Source of the DNA: Aralia elata
Lineage: Eukaryota; Streptophyta; Magnoliopsida; Apiales; Araliaceae
Length of the DNA: 64,000 nt
Direction of reading: 5' to 3'
Assembly: GCA_034770075.1 (NCBI GenBank)
Contig: JAVJAP010000025.1
Span: 310,001-374,000, forward strand
In this document: in pieces, positions 12,226 through 24,230 of the stretch
How positions within the stretch are numbered: position 1 is the first letter of the stretch
Layout of the letters: each line of letters opens with the position of its first letter
The notes under the pieces: model-generated
What the model saw: the letters and a program-made list of their open reading frames with translations, nothing else
Database searches by the model: none
What the model was told of the DNA's origin: nothing
Translations under genes and position numbers: made by a program

Positions 12226-13212
12226 AATATGCAATACTTATTAACATCCATATCTCTACTCCTTACACAATTTAATACTTAATTACATCATAACGTATCT
12301 TACATTATTATAAAAATTAATATAATATCATAATCTATTATATCAATATTATTCATTCTTCTTAACAACTATTTCCTTCCTTTTATACTTATCTTTCGGA
12401 TCTTTTCGATCCTTCTGCCTTATCTGAAAATTTATAGAATGCAAAAGTGACCAACAAATTTACTCAGCAAGTTTAAGAAGAGTTTAGAATCATAAGCACA
12501 AGTATGAATCTCAGTCACAAATAAGAATATTATAATTTCTGAAATACTCAACATCAACAATGTACCATCACAAAATGTCTAGCTTTGGACTTCAATGTCT
12601 ATGAAATTTCATCACATTCTTACTCACAAGAATTTCAATATGTTTATAGAGATAACTTAGTGGTCGTAGAGACCAAGAATTGATTAAAATGTTCATCAGT
12701 TAAAGACTGAGAACTCTTCAATATGTTCAGCAATCACAAAGACTGCAAACTCTCCATAGGGTATTATTAGGTGATCAGGCTAATAACATCTCCAAGCTAT
12801 GACTTCATCATATCCACATCGTATTTTAACAGTGCGTTGATGATTCTATCATTTCTTCATCGTAATTCAACGGTACATGGTCAGCTCGCCCGACACTCCC
12901 CTATATAATAGGGTTGTTCATCTCAGTTAATACCATCAAGAATCCGCACCAAGGAAAATTTTGGTTTGGAGCACTCAACTTATCTTTAAAAATCTTAAAC
13001 AATTCAATAATTCAAATAATCACATCACTAATCACATCGAGTATAACTGAAATAAATAGCTTAAACTCATTAATTTAAATAATCTCATCAACTGAGTCTA
13101 GCCAAAACAATGACATAACTCATTACATAAGATAGTTCATGAATAACAAGAATTTTAAAGAATACAATCACAGTTCAATAAAGAACAATTCGTAAATGCA
13201 TATAAGTGTGGG

Positions 13213-13784
13213 TGTGACAACCCGAAAATTCGTGTAATCTATTACATGTGTTTATGAATATGGATATCTAATAAAATGAAACTTTATTGATATTATTGTG
13301 TGCAAATGTGGTTGTATATATTTAGAGGTCGAATTATGATCTAGATTGTGTTTACGTATTAGAATATATGAATTAGGGTTTCGTATAACAAAATAAAAAA
13401 AATTCGAGAAAAGACGTAAAAACACTATTCACGCTAAAAATGCTTTTTTCGTTTTTTGACTTTTTAAATTACGTCATAGTGTTTATTCGGGGAAAGGAGA
13501 CGTAATCTCTAATAAAAGCTATGACGTAATTCGAAAAGTCGAAAAACAAAAAAGGTGTTTTTAGCGTGAATAGTATTTTTACGTCTTTTCTCGGAAAAAT
13601 TTTATTTTCTTATACGAAACCTTAATTCGTTATTCTAACACGTAAACATAATCTAGGTCATAATTCAATCTTTAAACACATGTAACCACGTTTACATACA
13701 ATAATATCAATAAAAATTTATTTTATTAGATATTCGTATTCATAAACCCAAATAATAGATTACACGAATTTTCGGGTTGTCACA
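13213..13784. mobile_element. Foldback element, 572 bp, arms about 275 bp
   Basis: The left end TGTGACAACCCGAAAATTCG is the exact reverse complement of the right end. The inverted match continues through most of both arms: GTTTATGAATA, the AAAAGACGTAAAAA block, and GAAAAGTCGAAAAAC against GTTTTTTGACTTTTT. The centre lies near 13500. The arms open like plant gypsy LTRs, and a similar start is seen at 63748. No clear target duplication was found. A transcript would form a long hairpin. Confidence 0.7.
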
Positions 13785-15080
13785 ACGGGAACTTGCCTGA
13801 CATGTGTGCACTTTCCTCGTTCACATTATTAACATCCTTTGCATGATATCCTACAATATTCATAAGGATTTACTTAATTAACTTAACTGTTATAAACTAA
13901 TAATTACCGTCGGTAACTATTTGTAAACCCGTTCCTGTAATTCTTTTTAACGTAAACTCGTTTCCGAGCATCCTCTCATACCATTTTCATTTTTTCACTC
14001 TTATAACGTCCATATATTACTCACATACGCTCATACGTTCTGTTTAAATGTCTATCAACCGATGAAAATATAATACATATTTATCGGTTTTACTTTAATT
14101 AATTTTTATTAATTTTTCTTAGCTCCATTTTCTCTATTATACCTCTTTAACCATTTTATTATTTCTCTTCCTTCTAGCCCCACTTAGGTAAATATATTAT
14201 AGACTTACTTTGATTTTTCCTGATTTTTTCAGATTTTTCCTTTGAAGTTTATTATTTATTAAGGGGTTGTTTTTGTTCAAAATTGCATTATTTATTAAAA
14301 TTCGAAATTACTTCCAAAAACTATGAACTTAGATAGTAATCTCTCTGCATCTAAAGTTACTTTTACCCAAAATTTCATCTAAGAGTTATCAAACTCAAGT
14401 TAGTGCAGTTTGAATTTTAAAATTTTGTTCATATTTGGACAAGACATACCTTATACCACTAAATATCATCCCTCGAAAAACCTGATTTTATTTCACAAGT
14501 TAACCATACGAAACTGCCCTTGGAAAAATTAGGGCAGTGTGTTTCCTTTGTTTTTAAGCTCTGTCCTACTTTAGTATAAAATTCACCAAAAATAATCCAC
14601 AAAGGATTTTAAACCTCAAACCTCTGCCGAAATTTAGCTAACTCATAGATCTTTCCAATACCATAAACGTTACTCAAAAATTCATTATACATAAGGAGTT
14701 ATGTCCTTTACAATTTCGGGCCAGATTCTAAAAATTTTCAGACTAATCTAGCTTAGGTTCCTCCATTCTTTCTTTTGCTCCGATGGATTTTTTTCATGAT
14801 CAATAGTGTTTTTAATCATGATTCAACATATTTAGGTCGATACATGTATAATACATGTTTAAACTCATAAAATAAGAATTTTCTATAAGAAAAACTAAGT
14901 TTTAAATGGATTTAGGATTTACCTTAGCTAGTTTTGTTTCTTTGCTTTGAACCTCCAATTCTTCTTTTCTTTTTTCCTTCTTTAGCTCTCCTTGTTAGCT
15001 CCTCTCTTCTTCCTCTCTATGCTCCAGCCGAAATTGTAGTGTGCGCGTGAGTTTGTGTTGATTTTTATTAGCTTTTTGGC

Positions 15081-15088
15081 TTTATATA
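15081..15088 (-). promoter_or_regulatory. TATA box, minus strand
   Basis: Reverse complement TATATAAA sits in GCTATATAAAGCC and is followed downstream on the minus strand by a purine-rich leader. It probably belongs to the LTR-like remnant rather than a host gene. Confidence 0.45.
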
Positions 15089-15470
15089 GCAATTTTTGGT
15101 TGGTGGTCCAAAGTTAGGTCACATCACCACTTTCTTTTTGCTTCACCATGGACCACAAGACTCTTCTCTCTATCAGTTGATTACACGGGATTTATTCCCT
15201 CCAAAATATCTTTTCTCCCTTTTATTTACTCATTTATCTATTTAATTGTCCATTTGACTTTTTGACTTCTAAAGTTGACGTTCAATCATCATGATGACAT
15301 CCATTTTATCAAATTCACCTTCAAACTCAAAATTTGACTTTTATCCTAAAAGTCAACTATTGACTTTAACCATCAAAATTAATTCCTACATCACATTATG
15401 TTTATAGTCTTTTCTTACTAAATTCGACGTTCCAGACTCAATGGTGTGGTCCGCGTTTTAAAATTTCATC

Positions 15471-15990
15471 CCGAAATCAAATTTGAGTTTTGACTTATTA
15501 TAACTTTTCTTTCCTTCATTTCTTTTCCTTGGTAGTTACTTTTAATTCGTAACTTTAATTTACAAATTTAATACAGCAGGACTTAAAATCACCCTTCATT
15601 GACATTTTTGTTATAAATAGTGACGGAACTAAAACAATTTTTTAGGAGGGTCAAAATACATCAGTAAATAAATTATTTATTGACGCTTGGAGTGATTCTT
15701 TCGGTTGTACTACTGAAAAGAGGCAAATGTGTCCTGCGAGTCTGCATAGTTTGAAAACGTCTCAAAATTTGTTCGTTTTCAATTGTTGAAAAAATATCCT
15801 TCTCAATATAAACTACCAAACTGTCATTCATCCACTCGTCTCTCATTTTATTACCAGACTATCATTCATCCACTCGTGTCCTTCTCAAAATGTCCTCAAG
15901 TTTGACTAGTTTACTTTACAAGTCAATCTCAAATGAGTCTCTAGCTGAGCAAGTATGACCCTCAAATTGAGCAGAGAAACACAGACAACT
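15471..15990. other. Non-coding stretch
   Basis: No open frame is supported. At 15625-15660 the phrase GTGACGGAACTAAAAC resembles the reverse complement of a GC-rich block at 41600-41640 (see findings). Confidence 0.4.
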
Positions 15991-16432
15991 CAATATATGG
16001 TCTATTTTATTTTAATTTTTATAAATTACTATATGGTCTATTCATCTAAAATACCAAATCTCTTACTATTAATTTACAGATAAATGGGTTTTTTTTTTCT
16101 GAACATAAAGCAGTAGAACCCAACACTTTTTGCCACACCATGTAGTATCAGATAGAAAAAAGATGCAAATATGAAATGGGTAATAATTAAACATAAACTA
16201 AAACCATAACTCAATACAAGGTCTATTCGATTATTTATTTTTATTTTTTTATAATTACCATAGGGTCTATTCATATAAAATACCAAATCTTTTACTAATC
16301 TACAGAGAAATACATTTTCTTCTGAACATATAAAACCCAACACTTTTTGCCACACCATGTAGTATCAGATATGAAAAAAACGATGCAAACATCAAATGGG
16401 TATTGATTAGACATAAGCGAAAACCATAATTG
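15991..16432. repeat. Tandem duplication, two copies of 221 bp
   Basis: Copies 15991-16211 and 16212-16432 share AACCCAACACTTTTTGCCAC, CATGTAGTATCAGATA and the surrounding bases, with modest divergence. Neither copy carries a supportable gene. Confidence 0.75.
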
Positions 16433-16731
16433 AAATCAAAATACATAGTACCCAGATAAATATAGCCTAAGATATGAAATGTGTAGATTAATTTATGAAA
16501 AAAAGTTAGAATTTACAAAATGGGAGGAATATTTACACACCAAGGAAGAAGGGGACTGGAGAATTGAAAGAGAGCGACCGCAAGCATCAAGGGGGAGGTG
16601 GAGAGAGGATTAGAGTACAAAGGCATTGTGTTTTGAGAAAGTGGGTTGTTGATTAGAGGCAGAGAGGGTAGAGGGGGCGGACAGAAGACTGGAAGGGAAA
16701 GAAAAGGGTTTTAATTTTTTTTTAAACTTAC
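16433..16731. other. Left flank of the outer Tat element
   Basis: A purine-rich stretch at 16555-16700 (GAGAGGATTAGAG-like) contains no convincing frame. It is interrupted by the outer element, and the other side resumes at 41396. Confidence 0.4.
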
Positions 16732-17268
16732 TGTTAACGCCAAATTCTGACCGCTCGCCAAATCACCAAATAACGAGCCGAAAAGACGTTTAACGGTGGA
16801 GGATATGTAGCTGTTTAGTGCTTGTAAATATGAAATAAAATAATTATACGTGGAAATATAATAATAACACCAAATATTTTACGTGGAAACCCAATTGAGA
16901 AAAAACCACGGGGAGAGATCTCAGAAATCCACTATAAAAATAATGTACAAATTGGAGAAAATAATATTAGTAATTATTTTCTCTATTCCTCACTTTTTTA
17001 TATCAATCAAATGAGCTATTTTTCTCTCTACTATTAGAATTCTTGGATTAATTCCTTCTCACTTCTTTGGAGTTTTGTGCTTGCTTTATATGGTTTGGAC
17101 TATCTCCGATTGTTGTGTATTACCCTTTGCATGCATGCATATTTATAGTTGAGCTTGGTTGGTGAAAAAAATAAAATAAGGTAAAAGTTTGGCCACCTAC
17201 CATTAGGTGGTGGGTGGCTGGCGGCTAATTGGTGCAAAACATATGGGCTGCTACTTTTAGTCCTAACA
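16732..17268 (-). repeat. 3' LTR of outer Tat element
   Basis: On the plus strand it starts TGTTAACGCC and ends GTCCTAACA. The minus-strand polypurine tract adjoins its inner end, which fixes it as the 3' LTR. It contains a short CATGCATGCAT palindrome at 17129-17139, the very place where the nested element later entered the sister LTR. Confidence 0.93.
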
Positions 17269-17283
17269 TTGCCCCCCACTCTC
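17269..17283 (-). other. Polypurine tract of outer element
   Basis: The reverse complement GAGAGTGGGGGGCAA lies directly before the 3' LTR on the coding strand. Confidence 0.8.
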
Positions 17284-17478
17284 TTATTATAAGAATTTAC
17301 AATAGGAGAGTAATAAATCAAGATCAACTAGGTAAATAACATTCGATACAGATTTATTTGGGTCAAAGATATTTCTGATATATGGAGAACCCGTATTCAG
17401 TAAAGTAAGAGAGACTATTGGTGTGAATTATATGGGAATGGATATGACAGATCAGGTTAGAAAAAGAGAGAACCCAAA

Positions 17479-20400
17479 TTATTGATAGTATTTTCTAAGC
17501 CAACCTGCATGCCAAGTATTTTTTATCTCTGATCCATCCATTGCTCGAAGCCGGTAAGTACCTGGCTTTGGCACTCCAATAACTTCATAAGGACCTTCCC
17601 AGTTCGGCATAAGCTTTCCTAAATTCTGGGGGGCAGAAGCTTCAACCTCCCGAAGTACAAGATCACCAACTTCGAACCTCCGTACTTTCACCCCCTTATT
17701 GTAATGTCTGGTCGTTCTCTGCTGGTAGACTGTTAGCCTTATTAAAGACGATTCTCGAACCTCCTCTAACAAATCCAGATTAAGCCGAAGGCCTTCATCG
17801 TTATAAAGTTCTTTATATTGACTAACCCTTAACGAAGGAGACCCAATCTCGATTGGGACAAGAGCGTCGACCCCATAAGCTAACCTAAACGGCGAGTCAC
17901 CTGTAGTGGTCCGAGGAGTAGTCCGATATGCCCACAAAACGCTGAGCAACTCTTCAGGACACCTCCCTTTGGCTTCGTCTAACCTTCTTTTAATACCATT
18001 GATCAACGTGCGATTAGTGACTTCAACCTGACCATTAGACTGAGGATGAGCAACTGAAGTCTTTATGTGTTGGATTCCCAAATCTTTAAGGAATTCTTCG
18101 AACTTCAAACCAACAAACTGTCGTCCGTTGTCCGACACCACCACCATAGGAATGCCGAAGCGAAACACCACAAACTCTTTGAGAAATTTGAGACACTCTT
18201 GCTCTGAGATTGTCCGAAGAGCTTTGGCCTCCACCCACTTAGTCATGTAATAATAGCCACTATTACAAAGCTGACTTGACCCTTCGCCTTCGGTAACGGA
18301 CCCAAAATATCAATTCCCCATATTGCAAACGGAATCGGGGACAGAACAGAAAAGAGTTCTTCGGGCAGCCGATGAGGAACCGAACTGTTCAGTTGACACT
18401 TAGGGCACTTTTGGACATACTCCTTAGGCTCTTTGAAAACGGTAGGCCAATAATAACCCTGTCGAAGTACCTTATACGTCAGTGATTTGGCTCCCATGTG
18501 ATCGCCGCAGATCCTTTCGTGAATTTCCCGAAATACGTACTTCGCTTCTGAGGGGACCAAACATTTCAATAAAGGTGAAGAGTACGCACGCCTATATAAG
18601 TCACCATCGATCAATACAAAGTTTGAGCTCCTGTACTTTATCTTTTTTGCTAGTATCCGATCCGAAGGTAACTTGTCATTGTCAAGGTAGCTTATATATG
18701 GCGTCATCCAACAGTCCAAACGTTCCACCACCAACACCTCCGACCTCTGAATACTTGGAAATTCCAAAACCTCCAAATACATTGATCCATTAAAAGTTCC
18801 CGTATCAGAAGCAGCTAACTTGGACAATGCATTGGCAATCGTATTATTGGATCGATCCACCCCTTGGAAAGTAAATGAGCTGAAGTAATGCAACCGGTCT
18901 TTAACCTCTGTCAGATACTTGGACATTCTTGCCCCCCGAGCTTCATATTATCCCGATATCTGCTTGACCACCAACAGGGAATCGCTAAAAATAATCAGTC
19001 TCTGAACCTCTAGACTCCTCGCCAATCGAAGCCCTGCCAAGATCGCTTCATATTCGGCCTCGTTATTGGTTGCCCTAAACCCGAACCGTATGGCTTGCTG
19101 AACTTTAAAACCCTCAGGACTTGTCAAAATCACTCCTGCTCCACTCGTATCAGAAGTTGAAGACCCATCCACATATAACGTCCAAGACGTTTGAAGCGGC
19201 CGAATGTCAGAAACAGAACCCACTACCTCTGGTTGAACAATTGAATCATCTTCGAAAAATGAACATTCCACCACAAAGTCGGCTAAAGCCTGACCTTTTA
19301 TCGTCGTTCGAGGATGATACTCTAAATGAAACTGGGTTCACTCCATAGCCCACGCAGCCAACCGCCCTGAGACATCAGGCTTATGCAACACCTTCTTCAG
19401 AGGCTGATATGTGTACACCACCAACAACAGACCTTGAAAATAATGTCGAAGCTTCCTACTGACAATGATTAGTGCATAGGCGAACTTCTCTAGGTTCGGG
19501 TACCTCGTCTCAACATCCCGAAGGGTATGACTAACATAATAAATGGGGAACTATTTTTCCCCAGATTCCCGAACTAAGACTGCCCCGGCCGCTAATAAGC
19601 TGGCAGCTAAGTATAGATACAATGGTTCCGAAGGAATCGGCTTCATCAGCAACGGTGCAGAGGACAAATACTTTTTGATCCCTTGGAACGCATCCTCACA
19701 TTCAGAATTCCACTGAAAAGTCTTCTCGTTCTTCGGACCCTTCAGAGTATCAAAGAATGGGAGACATCTTTCTGCAGATTTTGACATGAACCTCCGAAGT
19801 GCCGCGATACGACCCGTTAGCCTTTGTACGTCTTTAAATGACTTCGGCGACTTCATATCCATAACAGCTTTGATTTTTTCAGGGTTCGCTTCAATACCCC
19901 TCTTGCTTACCATATAGCCGAGGAACTTTCCCGACCAAAGACCGAAGGTACATTTGGTAGGGTTCAGCCAAATGTTGTGCTCCCTGATAGTCTGAAAATA
20001 ATCCTCCAAATCATCCAAGTGGCCTCGGACGGAAGAGCTTTTGATGATCATGTCTTCCACATAGACCTCCATACTCCTTCCCAGTTGCCTCCTGAAGATG
20101 TAATTCATCATCCGTTGATACGTCACACCGACATTAAGGAGCCCGAACGTCATTTTCTTGTAAGCATAAATGGCTCGATGGGTGATGAAAGCTGTCTTCG
20201 GAATATCCTTCTTGTACATTGATATCTGATGATAACTCGAAAAAGCATCCATAAAACTCAACATAGCGAAGCCCGAAGTTGCATCTATCAATTGATCAAT
20301 ATGCGACAAAGGGTAAAAGTCCTTCGAGCATGCCTTATTCAAATCCGTGTAGTCAATGCATATCCTCCACTTGTCATTCTGCTTCTGGACGAGGACTACG

Positions 20401-21140
20401 TTCGCGAGCCATTTCGGGTAATCAATCTCGTAGATAAAATCCGCTTCCAGAAGTATCGCTATTTCTTCATCAATAATTCTTTGTCGCTCTGGGGCGAAAA
20501 TCCTTCTCTTTTGCCGAACAGGCTTTTTAGTCGGATCTACACATAACTTGTGAACAGCGACCGACTCGTCTATCCCTGGCATATCATTGGGCTCCCAAGC
20601 AAAGATGTCGGCATAAACCCGAAGTAAATCGATCAACCCTGTCCTGAACGGCTCCTGTATGCCCGAGCCAATTTTTATTGTTTTCTCCTTTTTGCCCGGA
20701 ACTAATTCAATATCCTCCATCTCTTCGGCTGGTAGGGCGAGTGGTTCAGTGCTTCCTTCAGTGAAGGGCTCAACCTCAATTGTCATGGTCTGTTTCTGCT
20801 TACATCTACCCACAGCCGAAGAAATCAGTGAAGTTCTATAACACCTTCGGGCTAAGTCCAAGTCGCCCTTCACCTCGCCGATCCCGTTCGCCGTAGGGAA
20901 CTTTATCTTGAAACGAGGGATGGAGGTTACCGCCTGCAATGCCATTAATGTCGGCCTTCCCAAAATAGCATTATAAGTCGAATCCACATGTACCACGTAG
21001 AACCTGATGCTGACCTCCACCTGCCGAGGAGTCGTCCCGAAGATAACCGGCAGCTCGATAGTCCCTGTCACCCGAACTAGATCATTGCCGAACCCATACA
21101 GCGATGGCTCGTATCCGACTTCCATCTTTTTTCTTTCCAA
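17479..21140 (-). pseudogene. Broken pol of outer Tat element (protease C-part, RT, RNase H, second RNase H, integrase)
   Basis: Reading down the minus strand: the protease end (YNAILGRPTL) and RT (21140-19551) come first, with RICIDYTDLNKA and FMDAFSSYHQI. The catalytic box reads YVED where active enzymes have YVDD. In-frame stops follow: TAG at 19551-19553, TGA at 19338-19340 and TAA at 18948-18950. The first RNase H lacks its catalytic start (LAAS). The second, archaeal-like one is recognisable at 19274-18948. Integrase starts at 18926 with an HHCC-type zinc finger (ICGDHMGA to CPKCQ) and the first Asp (WGIDILGP). A frameshift near 18245, with four or so bases lost, breaks it. The rest (18246-17479) keeps the second Asp (SDNGRQF) and the Glu (NGQVEVTNRT). 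It is clearly non-functional. Confidence 0.9.
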
Positions 21141-21142
21141 AT

Positions 21143-23296
21143 CTACCTTTGATAAGCGTGGGCATAGAGAATACCGACCGAAGAACCATTATCGATCATA
21201 ATACGCCTCATATCCGTGGTCCCGACTTGGGCGGTAATAGCCAGAGCCCCCTCGTGTGGCTCAATCGGTTCTGACGGGTAATCCTCATCAGAAAATGAAA
21301 TGATAGTACCCTGATATGGGCAATCTCTCCCAGCAGATTGTTCAGACACTGACATGACCGAATCCAGCGTACCCTGCCTTTTCTTCCCGAGTACTTTCCC
21401 CGACGATCCGCCCGTTATCACGTCCACAACTCCCCAAACCACCGAAACTGGTTCGGTCTGGGTTGTCGGGTTCTGATGGGTATTGTTAGTAGTGGTTGTC
21501 CTTTCTAAAACCCCTCGCCCAACGACATACTGAACCAACTCCCCTGACTGCACCTTCTTCTCAATTAGGTCTTTCATATTGTAACAGTCTTCTGTAGAAT
21601 GTCCCGAAGTCTGGTGATAGGTGCAGTACCAGATGTGATTTCCCTTATAAGACTTTGTGCTTGTCTGGCAAGGTTCGAAGCCAGGCTTATTTCGAATTTC
21701 TTCTAATATTTTGGCCCGATTAGTGTTCAGGGGGGTGTAAACTTTATTAACGTTTTTGTTTGGGAAGGGTGGCCTGCCTCCTCTCCAACCTCCCCCATTA
21801 AAACTTCGCCTCGGCTGGTTGTCCGACCTAGGCGTATTGTTCTGATCCTGATCCTTCGGTTTATCTTCTGAACGTGCCTGCGGCTTTAGGCTCCCAATAG
21901 CCTCCTCGAGAGTAATAACTCCATTGGCCCTGCTATAAGCCTCTGACAAGTCTTCGGGTGGATTAAGAATAAGATCTTTGACCAACTTCTTAGATTTTGT
22001 AATGTCCAATCTAGTGGTAAAGAACCCTATAGCCTGCTGCACATTTAGGTCGGTCACCGTGCCGACTGCTTCCCTGAACCTCTTCACATATTGGTCGAGG
22101 CTTTCTTCGGAACGTTGTTTGATTTGCATCAATGACGTCGTTAGCTTTCCCCTTCGCTTATTGCTTCCGAACCGTGCGTGGAATTTATCACACAGCTGTT
22201 CCCACGAACTGATCGAGTTCGGACTGAGAGATGACATCCATTCTCGAGCCCCATGCTTTAGTGTAGTAACAAACATGTGACATTTGGCGGCTTCGAGGTG
22301 ATCATAACAGTCCATAATCTGATTATAAGCGTGTGTGTGATCATAGGGATCTCCAGTGCCATCATACGTCTCCAACGGCGACATTTTTTTGGACATATCA
22401 GCCTTTACCCGTTTAATCTCCGGGGTAAAAGGTGACCTGGTGCTGTTCGGCAACTCAACTGACTGATCGGCCGCTGCTAGCCTCTGTTCCACTTCCTCCA
22501 ATCTTCTGGCTAGGGCATCGGTCCTGATTCTTGAATTATCCCTGGTGCGGCTCTGACGCCTGCCTCGGTCTGATGTGCGGCTCATTGGTCTGCTATTGTC
22601 CTGTGAGCGGCTATTATGCCTCCTGCGGATCGGAGAGCAGCTCATTGGTCTGCTATTGTCCTGCGAACGGCTTCGGTGCCTGCCACGGACGGAGGTGCGG
22701 CTCTTCGGCCTGTTGATGTCCCGCGAGCGGCTTCGGTGTCTGCCGCGGACTAGGGTATGGCTCTTCGGCCTGCTGATGTCCTGCGAGCGGCTTCGGTGCC
22801 TGTCGTGGACTGGGGTTTAGCTCTTTGGCCTGCTGATTTCCCGATAGGAACCGTCCGGACGGTGCGTCCTGGATCGGTCCTATGACGGATTTTGACTCCG
22901 TTGAAGACTAGAGGAAACCTCTTCGCCATGTAACAGAGAAGCCAACTATTTATCCAGCTTCACTTGCTGGAGGCGTATGGCCTCTATAGCTTCCTGGTTC
23001 TGCTGAATCTTCCTGGTCAAGATTAATTCTCTCTTATCTTGATCTTGATTCGGTCTAGAATTTCGGTCATCGGCGCCATCATTGTGTCCACCCGTCCTTC
23101 GTGTGGTCGAGAATAATTGTCTTCTCACAATTACTGTTCGAGGATCGGTTGGGCCCACTGACTGGCTTTGGAGGCCTAGCCTGTCCGAGATGCTCTTAGA
23201 TGGTCCGAGCCTATCCTTGACCGAGCCTCTAGGTTGAGAAAGGCTGGCCGTTAATTTGTCTCGTGTCAACGTCGTCTTTGTCTTGTTGGACACCAT
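21143..23296 (-). pseudogene. Broken gag and protease start of outer Tat element
   Basis: One frame runs from 23296 to 21143, with stops near 22945, 22877 and 22817. An N-terminal segment of about 117 residues is followed by an arginine/serine-rich repeat block (22551-22846). The Gag domain comes next (ETYDGTGDPYDHTHAY, AREWMSSLSPNSISSWEQL, RFREAV), then a zinc-knuckle-like CTYHQTSGHSTEDC and the protease active site IDNGSS near the end. A frameshift at about 21141 separates it from the rest of pol. The family role is capsid formation and RNA packaging. This copy is dead. Confidence 0.88.
22551..22846 (-). repeat. 60-bp tandem repeat coding for a 20-residue RS-rich unit in Gag
   Basis: Five units with an exact 60-bp spacing (CTCATTGGTCTGCTATTGTC or CTCTTCGGCCTGCTGATGTC, then GAGCGGCTTCGGTGCC). 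On the coding strand each reads roughly RSRSQD, SRPKS, T, RGRH. The unit length is a multiple of three, so copies can be gained or lost without breaking the frame. One unit has a stop near 22817. Confidence 0.85.
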
Positions 23297-23349
23297 TATT
23301 TTTGATCAGCAAAGTACTGTGTGATTGAAAATTATCAAGCACTAAAGGC

Positions 23350-23366
23350 CCACCTTCTAGCGCCAA
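23350..23366 (-). other. Primer binding site of outer element
   Basis: The reverse complement TTGGCGCTAGAAGGTGG begins directly after the LTR end (GGCGTTAACA) on the coding strand. It is of the TGGCGC type usual in Tat and other gypsy elements. The tRNA is not assigned. Confidence 0.65.
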
Positions 23367-23768
23367 TGTTAACGCCAAATTCTGACTGCTCGTCAAATCA
23401 CCAAATAACGAGCCGAAAAGACGTTTAACGGTGGAGGATATGTAGCTATTTAGTGCTTATTAATATGAAATAAAATAATTATACGTGGAAATATAATAAT
23501 AACACCAATAAATTTACATGGAAACTCAATTGGGAAAAAACCACGGGGAGAGATCTTAGAAATTCACTATAAAAATAATGTACAAATTGGAGAAAATAAT
23601 ATTAGTAATTATTTTCTCTTTTCTTCACTTTTTTATATCACTCAAATGAGCTATTTTTCTCTCCACTATTGGAATTCTTGGATTAATTCCTTCTCACTTC
23701 TCTGGAGTTTTGTGCTTGCTTTATATGCTTTGCACTATCTCCGATTGTTGTGTATTACCCTTTGTATG
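23367..23768 (-). repeat. 5' LTR of outer element, first part (402 bp)
   Basis: It matches 16732-17133 with few changes and is interrupted after GTATG by the nested element. The remainder is at 41256-41390. Confidence 0.92.
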
Positions 23769-24065
23769 TGTAGACACCCAAATTTTGCGTTTCCTTCTAC
23801 TAACCATGACAGGAGGGCGAATCCGTCAATTGAACCGGCTTGCGGGAGCAAAGGAACGGGCACAAGGGCAAGCGCCCGGCACCGCCGCAATGTTTTGGGC
23901 AACCCAAGTTTACGTGACAATAAAGCCGTCCGAGGCAGGCATTTCCGAATGAGGTGGCACGTCTCCCGGACATTCCCGGACTGCAGAATACGAGCTTGTC
24001 AGCGAAAACCGACGTTGCGGCGCGAAAAGCGAGGCGTGGCACGAAAATCGAGAAAGTCAAGCCCG

Positions 24066-24210
24066 CCAGCCGCGGATAGATCTGCGGCCAAGTGGGTGCG
24101 CCAGCACGGAAACCAGGAAATCAGCACTACCAGCTGAGTGCGATGGGAGGCGTGCCAGCTGGCCAGCCGCAGATCCATCTGCGGCCAGCCGCAGATAGAT
24201 CTGCGGCTGG
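24066..24210 (+). promoter_or_regulatory. Three copies of a palindrome in the LTR promoter region
   Basis: AGCCGCGGATAGATCTGCGGCC (about 24068-24089), AGCCGCAGATCCATCTGCGGCC (about 24165-24186) and a 26-bp palindrome at 24185-24210 whose 12-base arms are CCAGCCGCAGAT and ATCTGCGGCTGG. The last lies about 12 bp before the TATA-like box. The 3' LTR repeats the set at about 39424-39570. This suggests a binding site for a dimeric factor; that is inference. Confidence 0.7.
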
Positions 24211-24222
24211 CTCTGGCCAGCC

Positions 24223-24230
24223 TATTTAAG
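24223..24230 (+). promoter_or_regulatory. TATA-like box of nested element LTR
   Basis: TATTTAAG in CCTATTTAAGCCCAGC lies about 12 bp after the palindrome. The matching site in the 3' LTR is at about 39584. Confidence 0.6.

Larger units (their letters stand above)
12226..15470 (-). mobile_element. Antisense gypsy-like LTR remnant (boundaries uncertain)
   Basis: No gene is open here. Read on the minus strand, it has the phrase TTTCGGGATGAAATTTT near 15455-15475, which is common just before 3' LTRs of plant chromovirus-type gypsy elements. A TATA box with a plausible downstream leader (15088 downward) follows, then a CT-rich stretch and a long AT-rich tail. This order looks like U3-R-U5 of a long LTR. 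A foldback (13213-13784) interrupts it. No partner LTR was found in the window. Confidence 0.4.

Noticed and set aside
17129..17139. CATGCATGCAT palindrome in the outer LTR as a regulatory RY element
   Set aside because: Possible, but one short palindrome in an LTR without other evidence is not enough; it is mentioned only as the nested insertion site.
19977..20546. Plus-strand frames opposite the outer pol (also 21978-22280, 20659-20841)
   Set aside because: Shadows of the minus-strand pol and gag; no domain of their own.
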